Shown piece after piece: positions 27,349 through 36,591 of a stretch of DNA of 64,000 bases (positions are counted from its first letter, which is position 1; each line of letters starts with the position of its first letter). The stretch is from JBCCMA01 sp045107005 (GTDB lineage: Bacteria > Pseudomonadota > Gammaproteobacteria > Steroidobacterales > JBCCMA01). The notes under the pieces were generated by a model. That model was given only the letters and a program-made list of their open reading frames with translations, was not told where the DNA came from and did not search any database. Location: NCBI GenBank assembly GCA_045107005.1, contig JBGCFP010000101.1:1-64000 (forward strand), given 5' to 3'. A program made the position numbers and the translations under genes.

Positions 27349-28564
27349 AGTCCGACAGGTCTTCCTCGGCCACTTTGACCGTTTGGCCCAATTCCGCTGA
27401 GCGGTAAAGCGCCATCAACGTTCGCACCACGTCAGCACCATCATCAAACGTGAGGTCCGGCGCTCTACCCGCGAGGAAGCGTTGCACCATGTGCCGGTTC
27501 TCAGCCACGTATCCGTACAGATGCGGCTCGTCTTCGGCAATGGGCATCAACCCTTGCTCCGAGTTTTGCTTTTCGACTAAGTCCTCGCCCTGCTCGCCGG
27601 TGACGTTACGCGACAGGAACACGCTGACTCGGTGTTGCAGCGAATCGAACTGCATGGCGTATTCGGGGCCCTGCAACTCAAGCGCAATGCGCAATCCGGC
27701 GCCAACGAAACTCCAGGACGTGCTGACCTCAACGATCAGGCGTTGACCGTCCGGGTCGTCATACTCGAGCGTACCGCGTGCGAAATCCTCTGCCGGGAAT
27801 TGGCGGTAGTCGTAGCCGATGCCCATGTTTTCTCGTAGCTCACGGGCATAGCGTGGCTGGGTCCACTTCAAGTTAGCGACCGTGGCGTTAGCGCTGACCA
27901 GCGTCAGCGCACTGCGCGGTTCGTCCGGTCCGGTGAGCAAATACCGACCCACTTCAACGCTGTGACACATCATGTCAGACAGTACGCCGCCGCCCTGCAG
28001 ATGACCGTCCCAGAACCACGGTTCGTGTGGGCCACCGTGTTCCTCTGCCGCGCGTGCCAGGTACGGCCGCCCGGCCGACGGAACACCGCGTCGCCAGATC
28101 ACATCCTTGCCTCGGGTAACCGCCGGGGCAAAGACCTGGTTTTCCAGATACCCGTGCAGCAGACCACTGGCTTTCACTTTGTCGAGGATCCGCTGTGCCT
28201 CGGACACCGAACGCGCCAGCGGTTTTTCGCAAGCCAGTGCCTTGATGCTCGAATCGCCAGCGGCGACGGCGTCCACGATCTGGTCAATCATCGCGACGCG
28301 CGTGTGATTTGGGGCCAGAACCCAAACGGCATCGAGGCCGGGTGCCTGCAACAAGGCATCGAGCGAGTCGTAGGCGACACACGGGCCGAGGCCAGCGGCT
28401 TTCGCCATGGTCGCGAGATGTTCCCGGTGGGCCGGTGTGGGACTGAATACGCCAATCAGATCAACATCCCGCACCGACTCCAGCGCCGACAGATGAAACT
28501 GCGCAATCAGACCACTGCCGATAAACCCGATGCGCAGCCGTGGCGTCGATGCCAGCTCAGTCAT
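27311..28564 (-). CDS. Gfo/Idh/MocA family oxidoreductase
   Basis: A 417-residue NAD(P)-dependent dehydrogenase. The Rossmann motif GFIGSGLIAQFHLSAL is at the N-terminus, the conserved CEKPLARS lies near residue 112 (Lys binds substrate), and a C-terminal alpha/beta domain carries GGGVLSDMMCHSVE. The family oxidises sugars, inositols and sugar acids or their 3-keto forms. The start overlaps the stop of the MFS transporter gene (ATGA), placing it in one operon with a sugar or nucleoside-type transporter and a lyase-like protein. The substrate is unknown. Confidence 0.9.
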   Translation of the reverse strand: MTELASTPRLRIGFIGSGLIAQFHLSALESVRDVDLIGVFSPTPAHREHLATMAKAAGLGPCVAYDSLDALLQAPGLDAVWVLAPNHTRVAMIDQIVDAVAAGDSSIKALACEKPLARSVSEAQRILDKVKASGLLHGYLENQVFAPAVTRGKDVIWRRGVPSAGRPYLARAAEEHGGPHEPWFWDGHLQGGGVLSDMMCHSVEVGRYLLTGPDEPRSALTLVSANATVANLKWTQPRYARELRENMGIGYDYRQFPAEDFARGTLEYDDPDGQRLIVEVSTSWSFVGAGLRIALELQGPEYAMQFDSLQHRVSVFLSRNVTGEQGEDLVEKQNSEQGLMPIAEDEPHLYGYVAENRHMVQRFLAGRAPDLTFDDGADVVRTLMALYRSAELGQTVKVAEEDLSDYVPPVAREPRPG

Positions 28565-29787
28565 GGCAACGCCTCGTCGCGAGCCGGCGATTTAAACGTG
28601 AACAGAAAGACCAGCAGCACAAACAGCGCCATGGCCGCCGGCATGAGCCAGATCGAAGACCAGTCTTTTACGCCGTCCGCAGATGTCCACAGGCTGACGA
28701 CGCGACCGGAGACCAAACTGCCGATGAACATGCCAAGGCCGTAGGTGCCCAGCGTCATCAGCGACTGCACCGAATTTCGCAGCGCCGGCGGGGAACGTTG
28801 ATCCGCGTACATCTGACCGGCAACGAAAAAGAAATCGTAGCAGATACCGTGCAGCACGATGCCGGCGTAGAGCATCCAGACGCGCCCCGGATCCAGATCG
28901 CCCCACGCAAACATCGCGTAACGCGCAACCCAGGCAAACATGCCCGCCGCAATCATCCATTTGATGCCCATGCGTCGGAACAGCCACGGCATCAGCAGCA
29001 TGAACAGCACTTCCGAGCCTTGCCCCAACGTCATCTTGCCCGCCGCATTGCTCATGCCCAGTTCATTAAGGAACAGATTCGTGAAGTTGTAATAGAACGA
29101 CAGCGGAATACTGATCAGCACCGAACAAACGAACAACACGAGGAAAGAGCGCTCGCGAAACACCACGAAGGCATCGAATCCCAACAGCTGTGCCACCGAG
29201 GTTTTCTGCCCGACCGACGGCGCGGGCGTGTGCGGCAGCCACAACGCAAACAGACCGAGCGCCGCTGAGGCACCGGCCGCGATGAGCAGCGGTGTGTTCA
29301 GCGCCTCAATCCCGAGAAACCCAACCAGCAAACCGGCGACGATCCAACCGATGGTGCCAAGCACACGCACCAGCGGAAACTCTCGATCCGGCTCGTGCAG
29401 ATGACGAAACGCAATGCCGTTGGCAAGCGCCAGGGTCGGCATGTAACACAGCGCGTAGATCAGCATGACGACATACAGCGCGCCGAACGTGTCCATTTTG
29501 CTCGCCACCACGAGCAGCGCCGCGCCGACAAAGTGCAGCACGGCAAACAGGCGTTGCGACGCAAAAAAACGATCCGCAATCATGCCGACAAACAACGGCG
29601 AGACGATCGCAGCGATGGCCGTCGTGCCGTACACCAGACCGATCTGCACGCCTTCAAACTGAAGTGTTGAGCCGAGGTAGGTACCCAGTGTCACAACCCA
29701 GGCGCCCCAGATGAAAAACTGCAGGAACATCATCAGCGCGAGGCGGCGTGTTGGGGAAGGTTCTGTTGCCAAAGTTTGGGTGGTCAA
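28561..29787 (-). CDS. MFS transporter, nucleoside/sugar proton symporter type
   Basis: A 408-residue protein with twelve hydrophobic segments, most like the nucleoside:proton symporter (NupG/XapB) branch of the MFS: MMFLQFFIWGAWVVTLGTYL at the start, GMIADRFF, and PDREFPLVRVLGTIGWIVAG. The start is a TTG with AGGAG eight bases upstream. In marine bacteria this branch is often found with Gfo/Idh/MocA enzymes and transports sugars or nucleosides, which fits the overlapping downstream gene. Confidence 0.85.
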   Translation of the reverse strand: MTTQTLATEPSPTRRLALMMFLQFFIWGAWVVTLGTYLGSTLQFEGVQIGLVYGTTAIAAIVSPLFVGMIADRFFASQRLFAVLHFVGAALLVVASKMDTFGALYVVMLIYALCYMPTLALANGIAFRHLHEPDREFPLVRVLGTIGWIVAGLLVGFLGIEALNTPLLIAAGASAALGLFALWLPHTPAPSVGQKTSVAQLLGFDAFVVFRERSFLVLFVCSVLISIPLSFYYNFTNLFLNELGMSNAAGKMTLGQGSEVLFMLLMPWLFRRMGIKWMIAAGMFAWVARYAMFAWGDLDPGRVWMLYAGIVLHGICYDFFFVAGQMYADQRSPPALRNSVQSLMTLGTYGLGMFIGSLVSGRVVSLWTSADGVKDWSSIWLMPAAMALFVLLVFLFTFKSPARDEALP

Positions 29788-29845
29788 AGTCTGATCTCCT
29801 GGTGTGCCAGGTTATTGGTGAAATTGAAGCGACAAACCGTCAGCG

Positions 29846-30763
29846 CTAGTCAACAAGCTTGCCCTTGCGAATAGAGAAATCGGCGAAACGCGCCTTTTCT
29901 TCGTCCGCCCGCAAACTGGCCTTGTCCCCGACGGATCGATAGATGCCCCATTTTGGCCGCGAAAAATCACCGCGCCCTTCCCCTCGCCACATGTCGATTC
30001 CGACTTGCTCGATATCAATCAACACTTCGCCTGTTTCGAAGTTCGTCGCTTTCACGATCAGGTGTCCCTCATCGTGAAACGTGATTTGCACAAAGAACTC
30101 GATCCAGTACCCGGTGAAGAGCGCCATGTCCTTTTGCACGAGGTTTGAAAACTTGATGCGCTTGCCATCGGCGTCAAGGCTTGGACTGTGGCGCACCTGA
30201 AACCCATTGCCGCGCCGACCGCCATCAACCCCCGTGAACGTCAGCACCGGGAATTTGTCGCTGTCTTTCGGTTTACGCCTGCCTCGCTCGTTTCGAGCTT
30301 TTATCTGGAAAAAATGGGTAAATCGCTTTGAGAATTCGAAGCCACTATCGATTTTGAATTTCCAACGGTACTGGAGCGTGTCGTTTTCAAAGGCCTTGAG
30401 ATCGGTTTTCGATTTATCGTAGACCTTGATTTCATTGCGCTGACGATCGGTCAACGCTTTGTCCCGATCCCGGTCGGCCTCCAGATGAGAGAGAAACACG
30501 AAATGCGGCCCCACCACGTCGTCTTTGTCTTCGATGATGTGTTGAACATCGCGATGATTGGGTCGATACAGATCGGGCGATTCAATCGCGCGCGGGCCGA
30601 ACGCTTTTCGGATCAGCGCATAGCTGTCCTGCCCATGATCGGGCCCGTCGGCGCGGAGTTGATGGTGATGTTCTTCAACGAATGTCGCCGCGAACGCCGG
30701 TGCACCAAGCGAAACCATCCACGCACAAGGGACGGCAGCGGACCAGTGGCGTATTTTTTTCAT
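29846..30763 (-). CDS. Exported beta-jelly-roll protein, probable polysaccharide lyase
   Basis: A 305-residue protein with a signal peptide (AVPCAWMVSLGAPAFAA). The fold signature is a concanavalin A-like jelly roll of the heparin lyase I/PL20 kind: YRWKFKIDSGFEFSKRFTHFFQIK, then WIEFFVQITFHDEGHL, and the closing PKWGIYRS, which is shared by many such lyases. It leads an operon with a sugar-type MFS transporter and a Gfo/Idh/MocA oxidoreductase, consistent with depolymerising a uronic-acid glycan outside the cell. The exact family and substrate are inference. Confidence 0.6.
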   Translation of the reverse strand: MKKIRHWSAAVPCAWMVSLGAPAFAATFVEEHHHQLRADGPDHGQDSYALIRKAFGPRAIESPDLYRPNHRDVQHIIEDKDDVVGPHFVFLSHLEADRDRDKALTDRQRNEIKVYDKSKTDLKAFENDTLQYRWKFKIDSGFEFSKRFTHFFQIKARNERGRRKPKDSDKFPVLTFTGVDGGRRGNGFQVRHSPSLDADGKRIKFSNLVQKDMALFTGYWIEFFVQITFHDEGHLIVKATNFETGEVLIDIEQVGIDMWRGEGRGDFSRPKWGIYRSVGDKASLRADEEKARFADFSIRKGKLVD

Positions 30764-30896
30764 GCGCCAAGTTAGCAGCGCATGCGAAAGCGGGTCAATC
30801 TAATTGGGCGTGTTGCACGGGTTTGAGAATGCAAGAAGCGACCACCCCAGCGCACTGCGCGGGACTGGTCGCGAGGCTCGATAGAACCGGCGAGTG

Positions 30897-31520
30897 CTAC
30901 GGGCGGTGAATCGACGCAAACACGTTGGCGCAACCACCCGATGGGCAAGCCTCGACAGCCGTGCCAATCTGCTTCGACACGGGGCCAGCCGCACCGGTCG
31001 TACCGTGGGTGCGCAACACCAGGTGAATTTCGGCTCCGACCAGGTTTTGCAGACCATAGTTCTGCGTGCCGGCAAACAGCTCACGTGATGTGCGACCCGG
31101 TGACAGACGGATGTCCGCTTGGCCCAGTCCATAGATATCCGTCAGGAAGCCGCCGCCCCAAAAGACCGATGGCCTGACGCGTGGGTCGCCGTTGGCACCC
31201 AGATCGGCCACGCCACATTCGAACGGCTCGATGCAGAATTCCGGATTGTTGAAAACCGCCCACCAGATGGAATAGGCAGTGTCGGGCTCCAGCGCACGGC
31301 TGACGATCGACGCGTTCACCTGATTTGAGGCCTGGTCTCGAATCAGTATCGTGGCGCCGTCGACCATCGTGTCGGTGTTGAAGACGTGGTGGTCGCTGAT
31401 CTGGACCGATTCTTTATTAAAGATAGGCTCCCCAAGCGCTTGGGCTTGTGCATTGGCGGCCAAAGAGTACGACAAAACGGTCAGAGTGCTGATCAGCTTG
31501 GTGGTGGTTGAAAACGTCAT
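30897..31520 (-). CDS. Secreted protein of unknown function
   Basis: A 207-residue protein with a signal peptide ending near AQAQA. The mature part has features I have seen in unannotated proteins of marine proteobacteria: YSIWWAVFNNPEFC, CGVADLGANGDPRVRPSVFWGGGF, and EIHLVLRTHG with a C-terminal CANVFASIH. Four Cys residues may form disulfides. No function is known to me. It stands alone between the lyase operon and the next TSP3 gene. Confidence 0.7.
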   Translation of the reverse strand: MTFSTTTKLISTLTVLSYSLAANAQAQALGEPIFNKESVQISDHHVFNTDTMVDGATILIRDQASNQVNASIVSRALEPDTAYSIWWAVFNNPEFCIEPFECGVADLGANGDPRVRPSVFWGGGFLTDIYGLGQADIRLSPGRTSRELFAGTQNYGLQNLVGAEIHLVLRTHGTTGAAGPVSKQIGTAVEACPSGGCANVFASIHRP

Positions 31521-31896
31521 GATAATTTCTCCTCATTTAATAGTGATGGGGTGTGACCCCCGCGATGACCCGTCTAAGCGATTGATTTAACGCCAGTCGT
31601 TGGGCTTGGGGGAATTATGGTCAGGTGGGCGTCAGAGGTCCTGACTGGAGGATGACCACTGCGTGATCATTCAATGACCACGACAAAATGCCCATTTTGG
31701 GCTCCAACAAACCGCCTGAATTTCCTGATCCGGTGGCTCAGCATCGCGTCCCGCAATCCGGGGCTTGCACCCGGGTAACGGATAAATCACGCAGGCATAG
31801 CGAAGCGATAACGCCGTTCCATTGAAGTCGCTCTGTGACCTCATGCACCGTGGACATGGCGCAATTGCGCTGCATTTTTCACGAGGAATGATTGAA
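31521..31896. other. Divergent intergenic region
   Basis: About 375 bases between two divergent genes; it must hold both promoters. A small palindrome (CAAAATG / CATTTTG) lies near 31684-31699. I see no other clear signal. Confidence 0.4.
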
Positions 31897-32541
31897 ATGA
31901 AGACTACATCTCGACGGCTTTTTCTCCTTTTTGCTGCGGTCGGAATGGCCTGCTCCGCAGCCTCCGCTTCGGCAACGATCGACACCGATGGCGACGGCGT
32001 GCTGGACTACTTCGACAACTGTTCGGAAGTAGCAAATCCGGGGCAACTGGACACCAACGGCGACGGATTCGGTAACATCTGCGATGCGGACTTGAACAAT
32101 GACGATATCGTCAATTTCATCGATCTCACGCTGTTTAACAACGCCTTTCTGACCACCGATCCTGATGCCGATTTCAATGGCGACGGCTTCGTCAATTTCC
32201 TCGATCTAGCTCTGTTTCAGACTCAGTTCTTGATGCCGCCAGGCCCGGGTGCCGTGGAAGAACCCGTACCAGACACGCCGACTCTCACCATTGAATCCGA
32301 TGAACCGTTTGCCGATTTTGATGGCAACATCGTCGTGAACTATCCGAGCCCGGCAGCGAGCTTTAATTTGAAGCGGATTCGAGTCCCGAACATCGTCACC
32401 ATTATTACGACGACCGAAGATTCCAACGATCAAACGAATTTGCCATCGGGTGAATACACTTATTCCGTACAGGCTTGCAATTCACAAGGAGCATGCAGCG
32501 CGTTCAGCGAGCCAGTATTCGTTTCGGTCGGCCTGAACTGA
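31897..32541 (+). CDS. Secreted TSP3/dockerin-like protein with Ig-like tail
   Basis: A 214-residue protein from the ATG at 31897 (GAGGA nine bases upstream). The signal peptide runs to about ASASAT; the TSP3/dockerin-like module follows immediately: DNCSEVANPGQ, DLNNDDIVNFIDLTLFNNAFL, then DFNGDGFVNFLDLALFQTQFL and PPGPGA. The usual LGxLR is replaced by LTLFN and LALFQ, so this is a divergent branch. The last 80 residues look like one fibronectin/Ig-type beta-sandwich ending in SGEYTYSVQACNSQGACS. The module is N-terminal here, unlike in most copies. Confidence 0.75.
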   Translation: MKTTSRRLFLLFAAVGMACSAASASATIDTDGDGVLDYFDNCSEVANPGQLDTNGDGFGNICDADLNNDDIVNFIDLTLFNNAFLTTDPDADFNGDGFVNFLDLALFQTQFLMPPGPGAVEEPVPDTPTLTIESDEPFADFDGNIVVNYPSPAASFNLKRIRVPNIVTIITTTEDSNDQTNLPSGEYTYSVQACNSQGACSAFSEPVFVSVGLN

Positions 32542-32643
32542 TCCTGGCCTGGTCTGGAACATCGGGGCGCAGCCGGGCTGCTGCGTCCCGAATACGTTAG
32601 ATACTCAGAAGGCGGAGCTGGCGTTCTACAGTAGCGGCGGCCA

Positions 32644-32663
32644 GGTATCGCTGATGCGATACC
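32644..32663. repeat. Small perfect inverted repeat
   Basis: GGTATCGC and GCGATACC are separated by TGAT, 100 bases after the previous gene and 200 bases before the DUF885 gene. It may be an operator or a weak hairpin; the rest of the 318-base gap shows nothing else. Confidence 0.35.
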
Positions 32664-32859
32664 CGTCGGGAAACGGATCGCGTTCATCCAGCGTCAGCAC
32701 CCGCCTCTCAGTAAGCCAGGCCCGTCCGGTCACGGACGGACGGATACCGTCTTTCCCGCGTCGGATCGTCCGGTTTCCAGGTCATGTCTCTATCTCGTTC
32801 ACGGTGCGGCGCGCCTTTCGAAACGCCAGGTTGATCGCACCAATGTTCTCGGCGACACT

Positions 32860-34680
32860 ATGATTATGCCCAAAAATAACGTCCTCGCAGTCGCCGCGCT
32901 TCTGCTTGTCTCAAGCGCGTGCACATCCGTCAACGAACCTGCCGCGGACACTCGTTCTGCCGAAGTTTTTGCGTCCAGCGGCCAGCTCCAGCCGCTAACC
33001 CAGCTATTCGAAGACGAATGGCAGCACCGCCTGGCGCGCTATCCGCAGCTCGCGACTGCCATGGGCGTGCACAATTACAATGATCGTCTGTCCGACGATT
33101 CGGCAGAGGCACAAGAGGCGAACCTCGAGGCTGACAAGGCGTTTTTACAACGCTTGCGCGACATTGATCGCGACACGCTTAAGCCCGAAGACCAGGTGAA
33201 CTACGACCTGTTCGATTTCATCGTTGGTCATCGTGTCAAGCTTGGCCAGTATCAAGGCTATCGAATTCCGATCCTGTCAGACGCTGGCTTCCACATGTCG
33301 GTGCAACGACTGCATGAGTCAATGCCACTTCGAACCGTTACTGACTACGAGAATTACATCGCGCGTCTGCGCGCCATCGGTCCCAACTTCCAGCAGAATA
33401 TCGACAACATGCGTTCGGGCCTCGCCACCGGCTTTACGCAACCCAAAGAAATTCTGCAAGGCATCGTGCCGTCCATTGCCGGCTCCATCGTCGAAGACCC
33501 TGAGGCTAGCGGTTTCTTCGAGCCGTTCCGCACGCTACCGAGCCACTTCTCACCTTCCGATCAAGCCCAGCTCACGGAGGCCGGCCGCCGTGCGATCGCC
33601 GATGTGGTCGTGCCGGCCTATCAGAATTTCCTGCGCTTCTTCGTCAAAGAGTACATACCGCAGGCGCGCACGACCGTTGGCATCTCATCGGTACCACAAG
33701 GCAAGGCTTACTACGAAGATCTGACTCGTTACTACACGACGCTCGACGATGTGACGCCCGATCAGATTCACGCGTTGGGGCTAAAAGAGGTGGCGCGCAT
33801 TCGCGCGGGCATGGAAGCGGTGATCGCCGAAGTGAACTTTGACGGCGACCTGGCCGAGTTCATCGAGTTTCTTCGTACCGACTCTCAGTTCTATGTCACC
33901 GAGCCGGAACAACTACTGAAAGAAGCCGCGTACATCGCCAAACGCATCGACGGACAAATGCCCGGCTATTTCCGCACGCTGCCACGCATGCCCTACGGTG
34001 TGCGCGCCGTGCCGGACGACATTGCCCCGAACTACACGACCGGTCGCTACTGGGGTGCCACCGTCGGCGGACGGCTCGGTGGTTTTTACATGGTCAATAC
34101 TTACGCGCTCGACAAACGTCCGCTGTATACGCTGCCGGCGCTGACCTTGCACGAGGGCGTGCCCGGGCATCATAACCAAAGTTCACTGCGCCAGGAAATG
34201 GCCGACTTGCCGATGTTTCGTCGTTCGTTTTATCCGCACGCGTTTGGCGAGGGCTGGGGGCTTTACGCTGAAAAGCTTGGCGTCGAGATGGGCATCTACC
34301 TGACACCGTATGACGAGTTCGGCCGACTGAGCTACGAGATGTGGCGCGCGGTGCGTCTGGTCGTTGACACGGGCATGCACTACAAAGGCTGGACCCGGAA
34401 GCAGGCACAGGATTTTCTGGCCGACAACTCGGCGCTGTCGTTGCACAACGTGCGAACGGAAATTGATCGCTACGTATCATGGCCGGGCCAGGCGCTGGCC
34501 TACAAGATGGGCGAATTAAAGATTCTCGAGTTGCGCGCACGGGCGGAAGAACGCCTCGGCGAGCACTTCGATATCCGGGATTTTCACGACGCTGTTCTTT
34601 TGACCGGCGGTGTACCGCTGTCGATGTTGAATTCGACTGTCGAGCGGTGGATTGCCGATCAGCTTGCCGTGACAGAATAG
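32860..34680 (+). CDS. DUF885 family lipoprotein, putative metallopeptidase
   Basis: A 606-residue DUF885 protein. The N-terminus (AALLLVSSAC) ends in a lipobox with Cys near 21, so it is probably an outer-membrane lipoprotein. The conserved DUF885 core includes the HEGVPGHH motif at residues 431-438 and FGEGWGLYAEKLG near 463, which together resemble a gluzincin zinc site (HExxxxH with a downstream Glu). The C-terminal YMGELKI-type segment (YKMGELKILELR) is also conserved. Members are believed to be peptidases, though few have been tested. It stands alone. Confidence 0.88.
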   Translation: MIMPKNNVLAVAALLLVSSACTSVNEPAADTRSAEVFASSGQLQPLTQLFEDEWQHRLARYPQLATAMGVHNYNDRLSDDSAEAQEANLEADKAFLQRLRDIDRDTLKPEDQVNYDLFDFIVGHRVKLGQYQGYRIPILSDAGFHMSVQRLHESMPLRTVTDYENYIARLRAIGPNFQQNIDNMRSGLATGFTQPKEILQGIVPSIAGSIVEDPEASGFFEPFRTLPSHFSPSDQAQLTEAGRRAIADVVVPAYQNFLRFFVKEYIPQARTTVGISSVPQGKAYYEDLTRYYTTLDDVTPDQIHALGLKEVARIRAGMEAVIAEVNFDGDLAEFIEFLRTDSQFYVTEPEQLLKEAAYIAKRIDGQMPGYFRTLPRMPYGVRAVPDDIAPNYTTGRYWGATVGGRLGGFYMVNTYALDKRPLYTLPALTLHEGVPGHHNQSSLRQEMADLPMFRRSFYPHAFGEGWGLYAEKLGVEMGIYLTPYDEFGRLSYEMWRAVRLVVDTGMHYKGWTRKQAQDFLADNSALSLHNVRTEIDRYVSWPGQALAYKMGELKILELRARAEERLGEHFDIRDFHDAVLLTGGVPLSMLNSTVERWIADQLAVTE

Positions 34681-34832
34681 TCACGCCTCAAGGCGCAACA
34701 CCACTGGATCCCGGCGGCGAAAAGAACAGCGCACTCAATATACCCAAGTCCGCCGCATTCACAACGCCATCAATATCGGTCTTTGCGTTGCAATCTGGAA
34801 TGCAAAACCCGTCGCCGAGTGGCTGACCCAAC
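34681..34832 (-). pseudogene. Dockerin-like C-terminal remnant
   Basis: The minus strand encodes DIDGVVNAADLGILSALFF followed by SPPGSSG and a stop directly against the end of the DUF885 gene. Only one of two calcium loops is left, preceded by GFCIPDCN, and there is no plausible start or signal peptide upstream. Confidence 0.65.
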
Positions 34833-34883
34833 TGGCAATATGTTGGTGGCCAGTTACTGTTTATTTTTGTGGTCGTGCGTGAG

Positions 34884-35215
34884 ATGGGGTCAGACCAACG
34901 CTCGGACTGAATATATAGAGCGTGTGTCTTTAAAATCTCATTTCGAGACCTTAGATCCGTTTTTCAGGACCTAAAACCCACTCTAAGGGACTCGAGACGA
35001 GGATCCACGCCGATGGGACTCCAGACAAATACGCGACGCCACCACCGCTTAGAATCTATTTTTAGGTCCTGAATCGCATTCTTAAGCGCCAAAAACAGAT
35101 CGTAAGCCGATTGCTACTTATAGATTAGATTCAGAGGTGGTCTGACCCCGACCATCGCCGACCATCGTAGATTCAGAGGTGGTCTGACCCCGACCATCAA
35201 CTGACCCCGACCATC
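34884..35215. repeat. Composite repeat element with GGTCTGACCCC ends
   Basis: The left end has an inverted copy (GGGGTCAGACCA, 34887-34898). The right end has two 30-base direct copies (35127-35156 and 35169-35198) and a shortened third (35201-35215). Inside are long complementary arms (TTCAGGACCTAAAA at 34963-34976 and its near complement at 35060-35073). There is no coding sequence. The structure resembles a REP/MITE-like mobile element whose right end has been amplified. Confidence 0.6.
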
Positions 35216-35288
35216 AAAAAACCAGACACGAGCGCGTTGCGCAGCGTCTCAATCCCAAGGGGGTGACGCCGTAGTAACGACAGACACT

Positions 35289-36320
35289 TCAGTTTGGGAT
35301 CGCCCACAGCCCCTGTTGCCATGTTCCGTCTTGCGAATTCCCTGGACTGCTACAGTCGCCAGGCACGCCGCTCGGCCCGGGCACGCCAAAAAACACCGAC
35401 CGCATTATTCCCAGATCAACGGCACTGACCACACCGTCACCGTTGAAGTCAGAATCTTCATCGTCACTGAAAAACGCGATTCTTAGCATGCCAAGATCGG
35501 AAAAATTGATCAGGCAGTCATTGTCCAAATCGGTATCGCAGACGTTTCCGAAACCGTCATTGTTCGAATCTCTTTGATCGCTATTGGCAACTTCCAGGCA
35601 ATTGTCCGCATTGTCCAGAACACCGTCGTTATCGGCATCGCCCACCGGGGCAACTGTTATCTCCCAGTTATCCGCACCGTGCACGATCGTTAGCAACCCT
35701 TCTGCCATCAGTTGATTTTGCATCAGGGCATTTGCCAGACCATAGCCGAATCGAATCTCAGACCCATCAATACTGAAATCCGGAGACATACCCGGCTCGT
35801 CGATACCGGGATTGACCGCCAATGGCGCCTCGAAGTCCTGGGCGGTCAGACCGTTGAACTGCAGGTTTTCCCACGACCCCGTCAAAAATTCGCCTATCGG
35901 GCCAAAGTAAAAAATTCCATCTTGTTCGAGTACGACGAAAAACCCTGATGACCCTGAGAGCGACGGATCCTCGAGAAGATCGATCGACATACTGACAGAC
36001 CCGATTGCATCCATCTCTGCGGCGGAATAACTTGCCAGCGTATTCAGGCCAACGGTTGCAACAACATCGCCGAGCTCGACGTTGTGGATCGACTCACGAT
36101 AAAAACCGGGATTGCCGTTGACGCCCAATAAATCGATGCTGCCGGTGGACGTGCCCGGTCCTTCACCCGGCACTGATACATCGTCAAGAATGAAAACATT
36201 GTCGACCCATCCCACGCTAAAATCGCCATCGGTAAAGACGACATTCCCCGCGCTCGCGGATTGCCCCGCGCCCGCCACGCAACCGATTACACAAATAAAC
36301 GAAAATATTGGTGTGCGCAT
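35289..36320 (-). CDS. Secreted TSP3/dockerin-like protein
   Basis: A 343-residue exported protein. A signal peptide (FICVIGCVAGAGQSASA) precedes a beta-rich N-terminal domain of about 200 residues that I cannot place. The TSP3 stretch (DADNDGVLDNADNCLEVANSDQ) and two intact dockerin-like loops (DLDNDCLINFSDLGMLR, DFNGDGVVSAVDLGIMR) follow, then GVPGPSGVPGDC and a short Trp-rich end. The N-terminal domain is preceded by VFTDGDFSVGW, which resembles secreted proteins of marine bacteria and planctomycetes that often carry sorting tags. Confidence 0.75.
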   Translation of the reverse strand: MRTPIFSFICVIGCVAGAGQSASAGNVVFTDGDFSVGWVDNVFILDDVSVPGEGPGTSTGSIDLLGVNGNPGFYRESIHNVELGDVVATVGLNTLASYSAAEMDAIGSVSMSIDLLEDPSLSGSSGFFVVLEQDGIFYFGPIGEFLTGSWENLQFNGLTAQDFEAPLAVNPGIDEPGMSPDFSIDGSEIRFGYGLANALMQNQLMAEGLLTIVHGADNWEITVAPVGDADNDGVLDNADNCLEVANSDQRDSNNDGFGNVCDTDLDNDCLINFSDLGMLRIAFFSDDEDSDFNGDGVVSAVDLGIMRSVFFGVPGPSGVPGDCSSPGNSQDGTWQQGLWAIPN

Positions 36321-36467
36321 GATTCAATTCATTCCTTTGCGTATGCCGTAGGAGCTTCGAATCTACGCCTGAATTTCGGTGCTGACAAATTGGTACTTCC
36401 GGGGCGGCAGCTTACCGCCCCACCAGAACAGCGACCCGCGGTCGGTTCGCTGGGCGGATTTAGGTGC

Positions 36468-36515
36468 CAGGAGATCAGTGTTGAGCACGCGCTTGAGGCG
36501 CCTGACCCAGGTCAT
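36468..36515 (-). pseudogene. IS91-family transposase remnant
   Basis: A short minus-strand piece reads MTWVRRLKRVLNTDL, the conserved segment before the C-terminal zinc motif of IS91-type transposases. A longer remnant of the same kind lies at 50490-50840. No intact element is present. Confidence 0.5.
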
Positions 36516-36591
36516 GGCAGCAACCGTCGGGCGGTGGCTTGAAGGTCAGTTAGGTGGGACGCACTAGTACGCGTTTAAACGTTGGCGTTAT

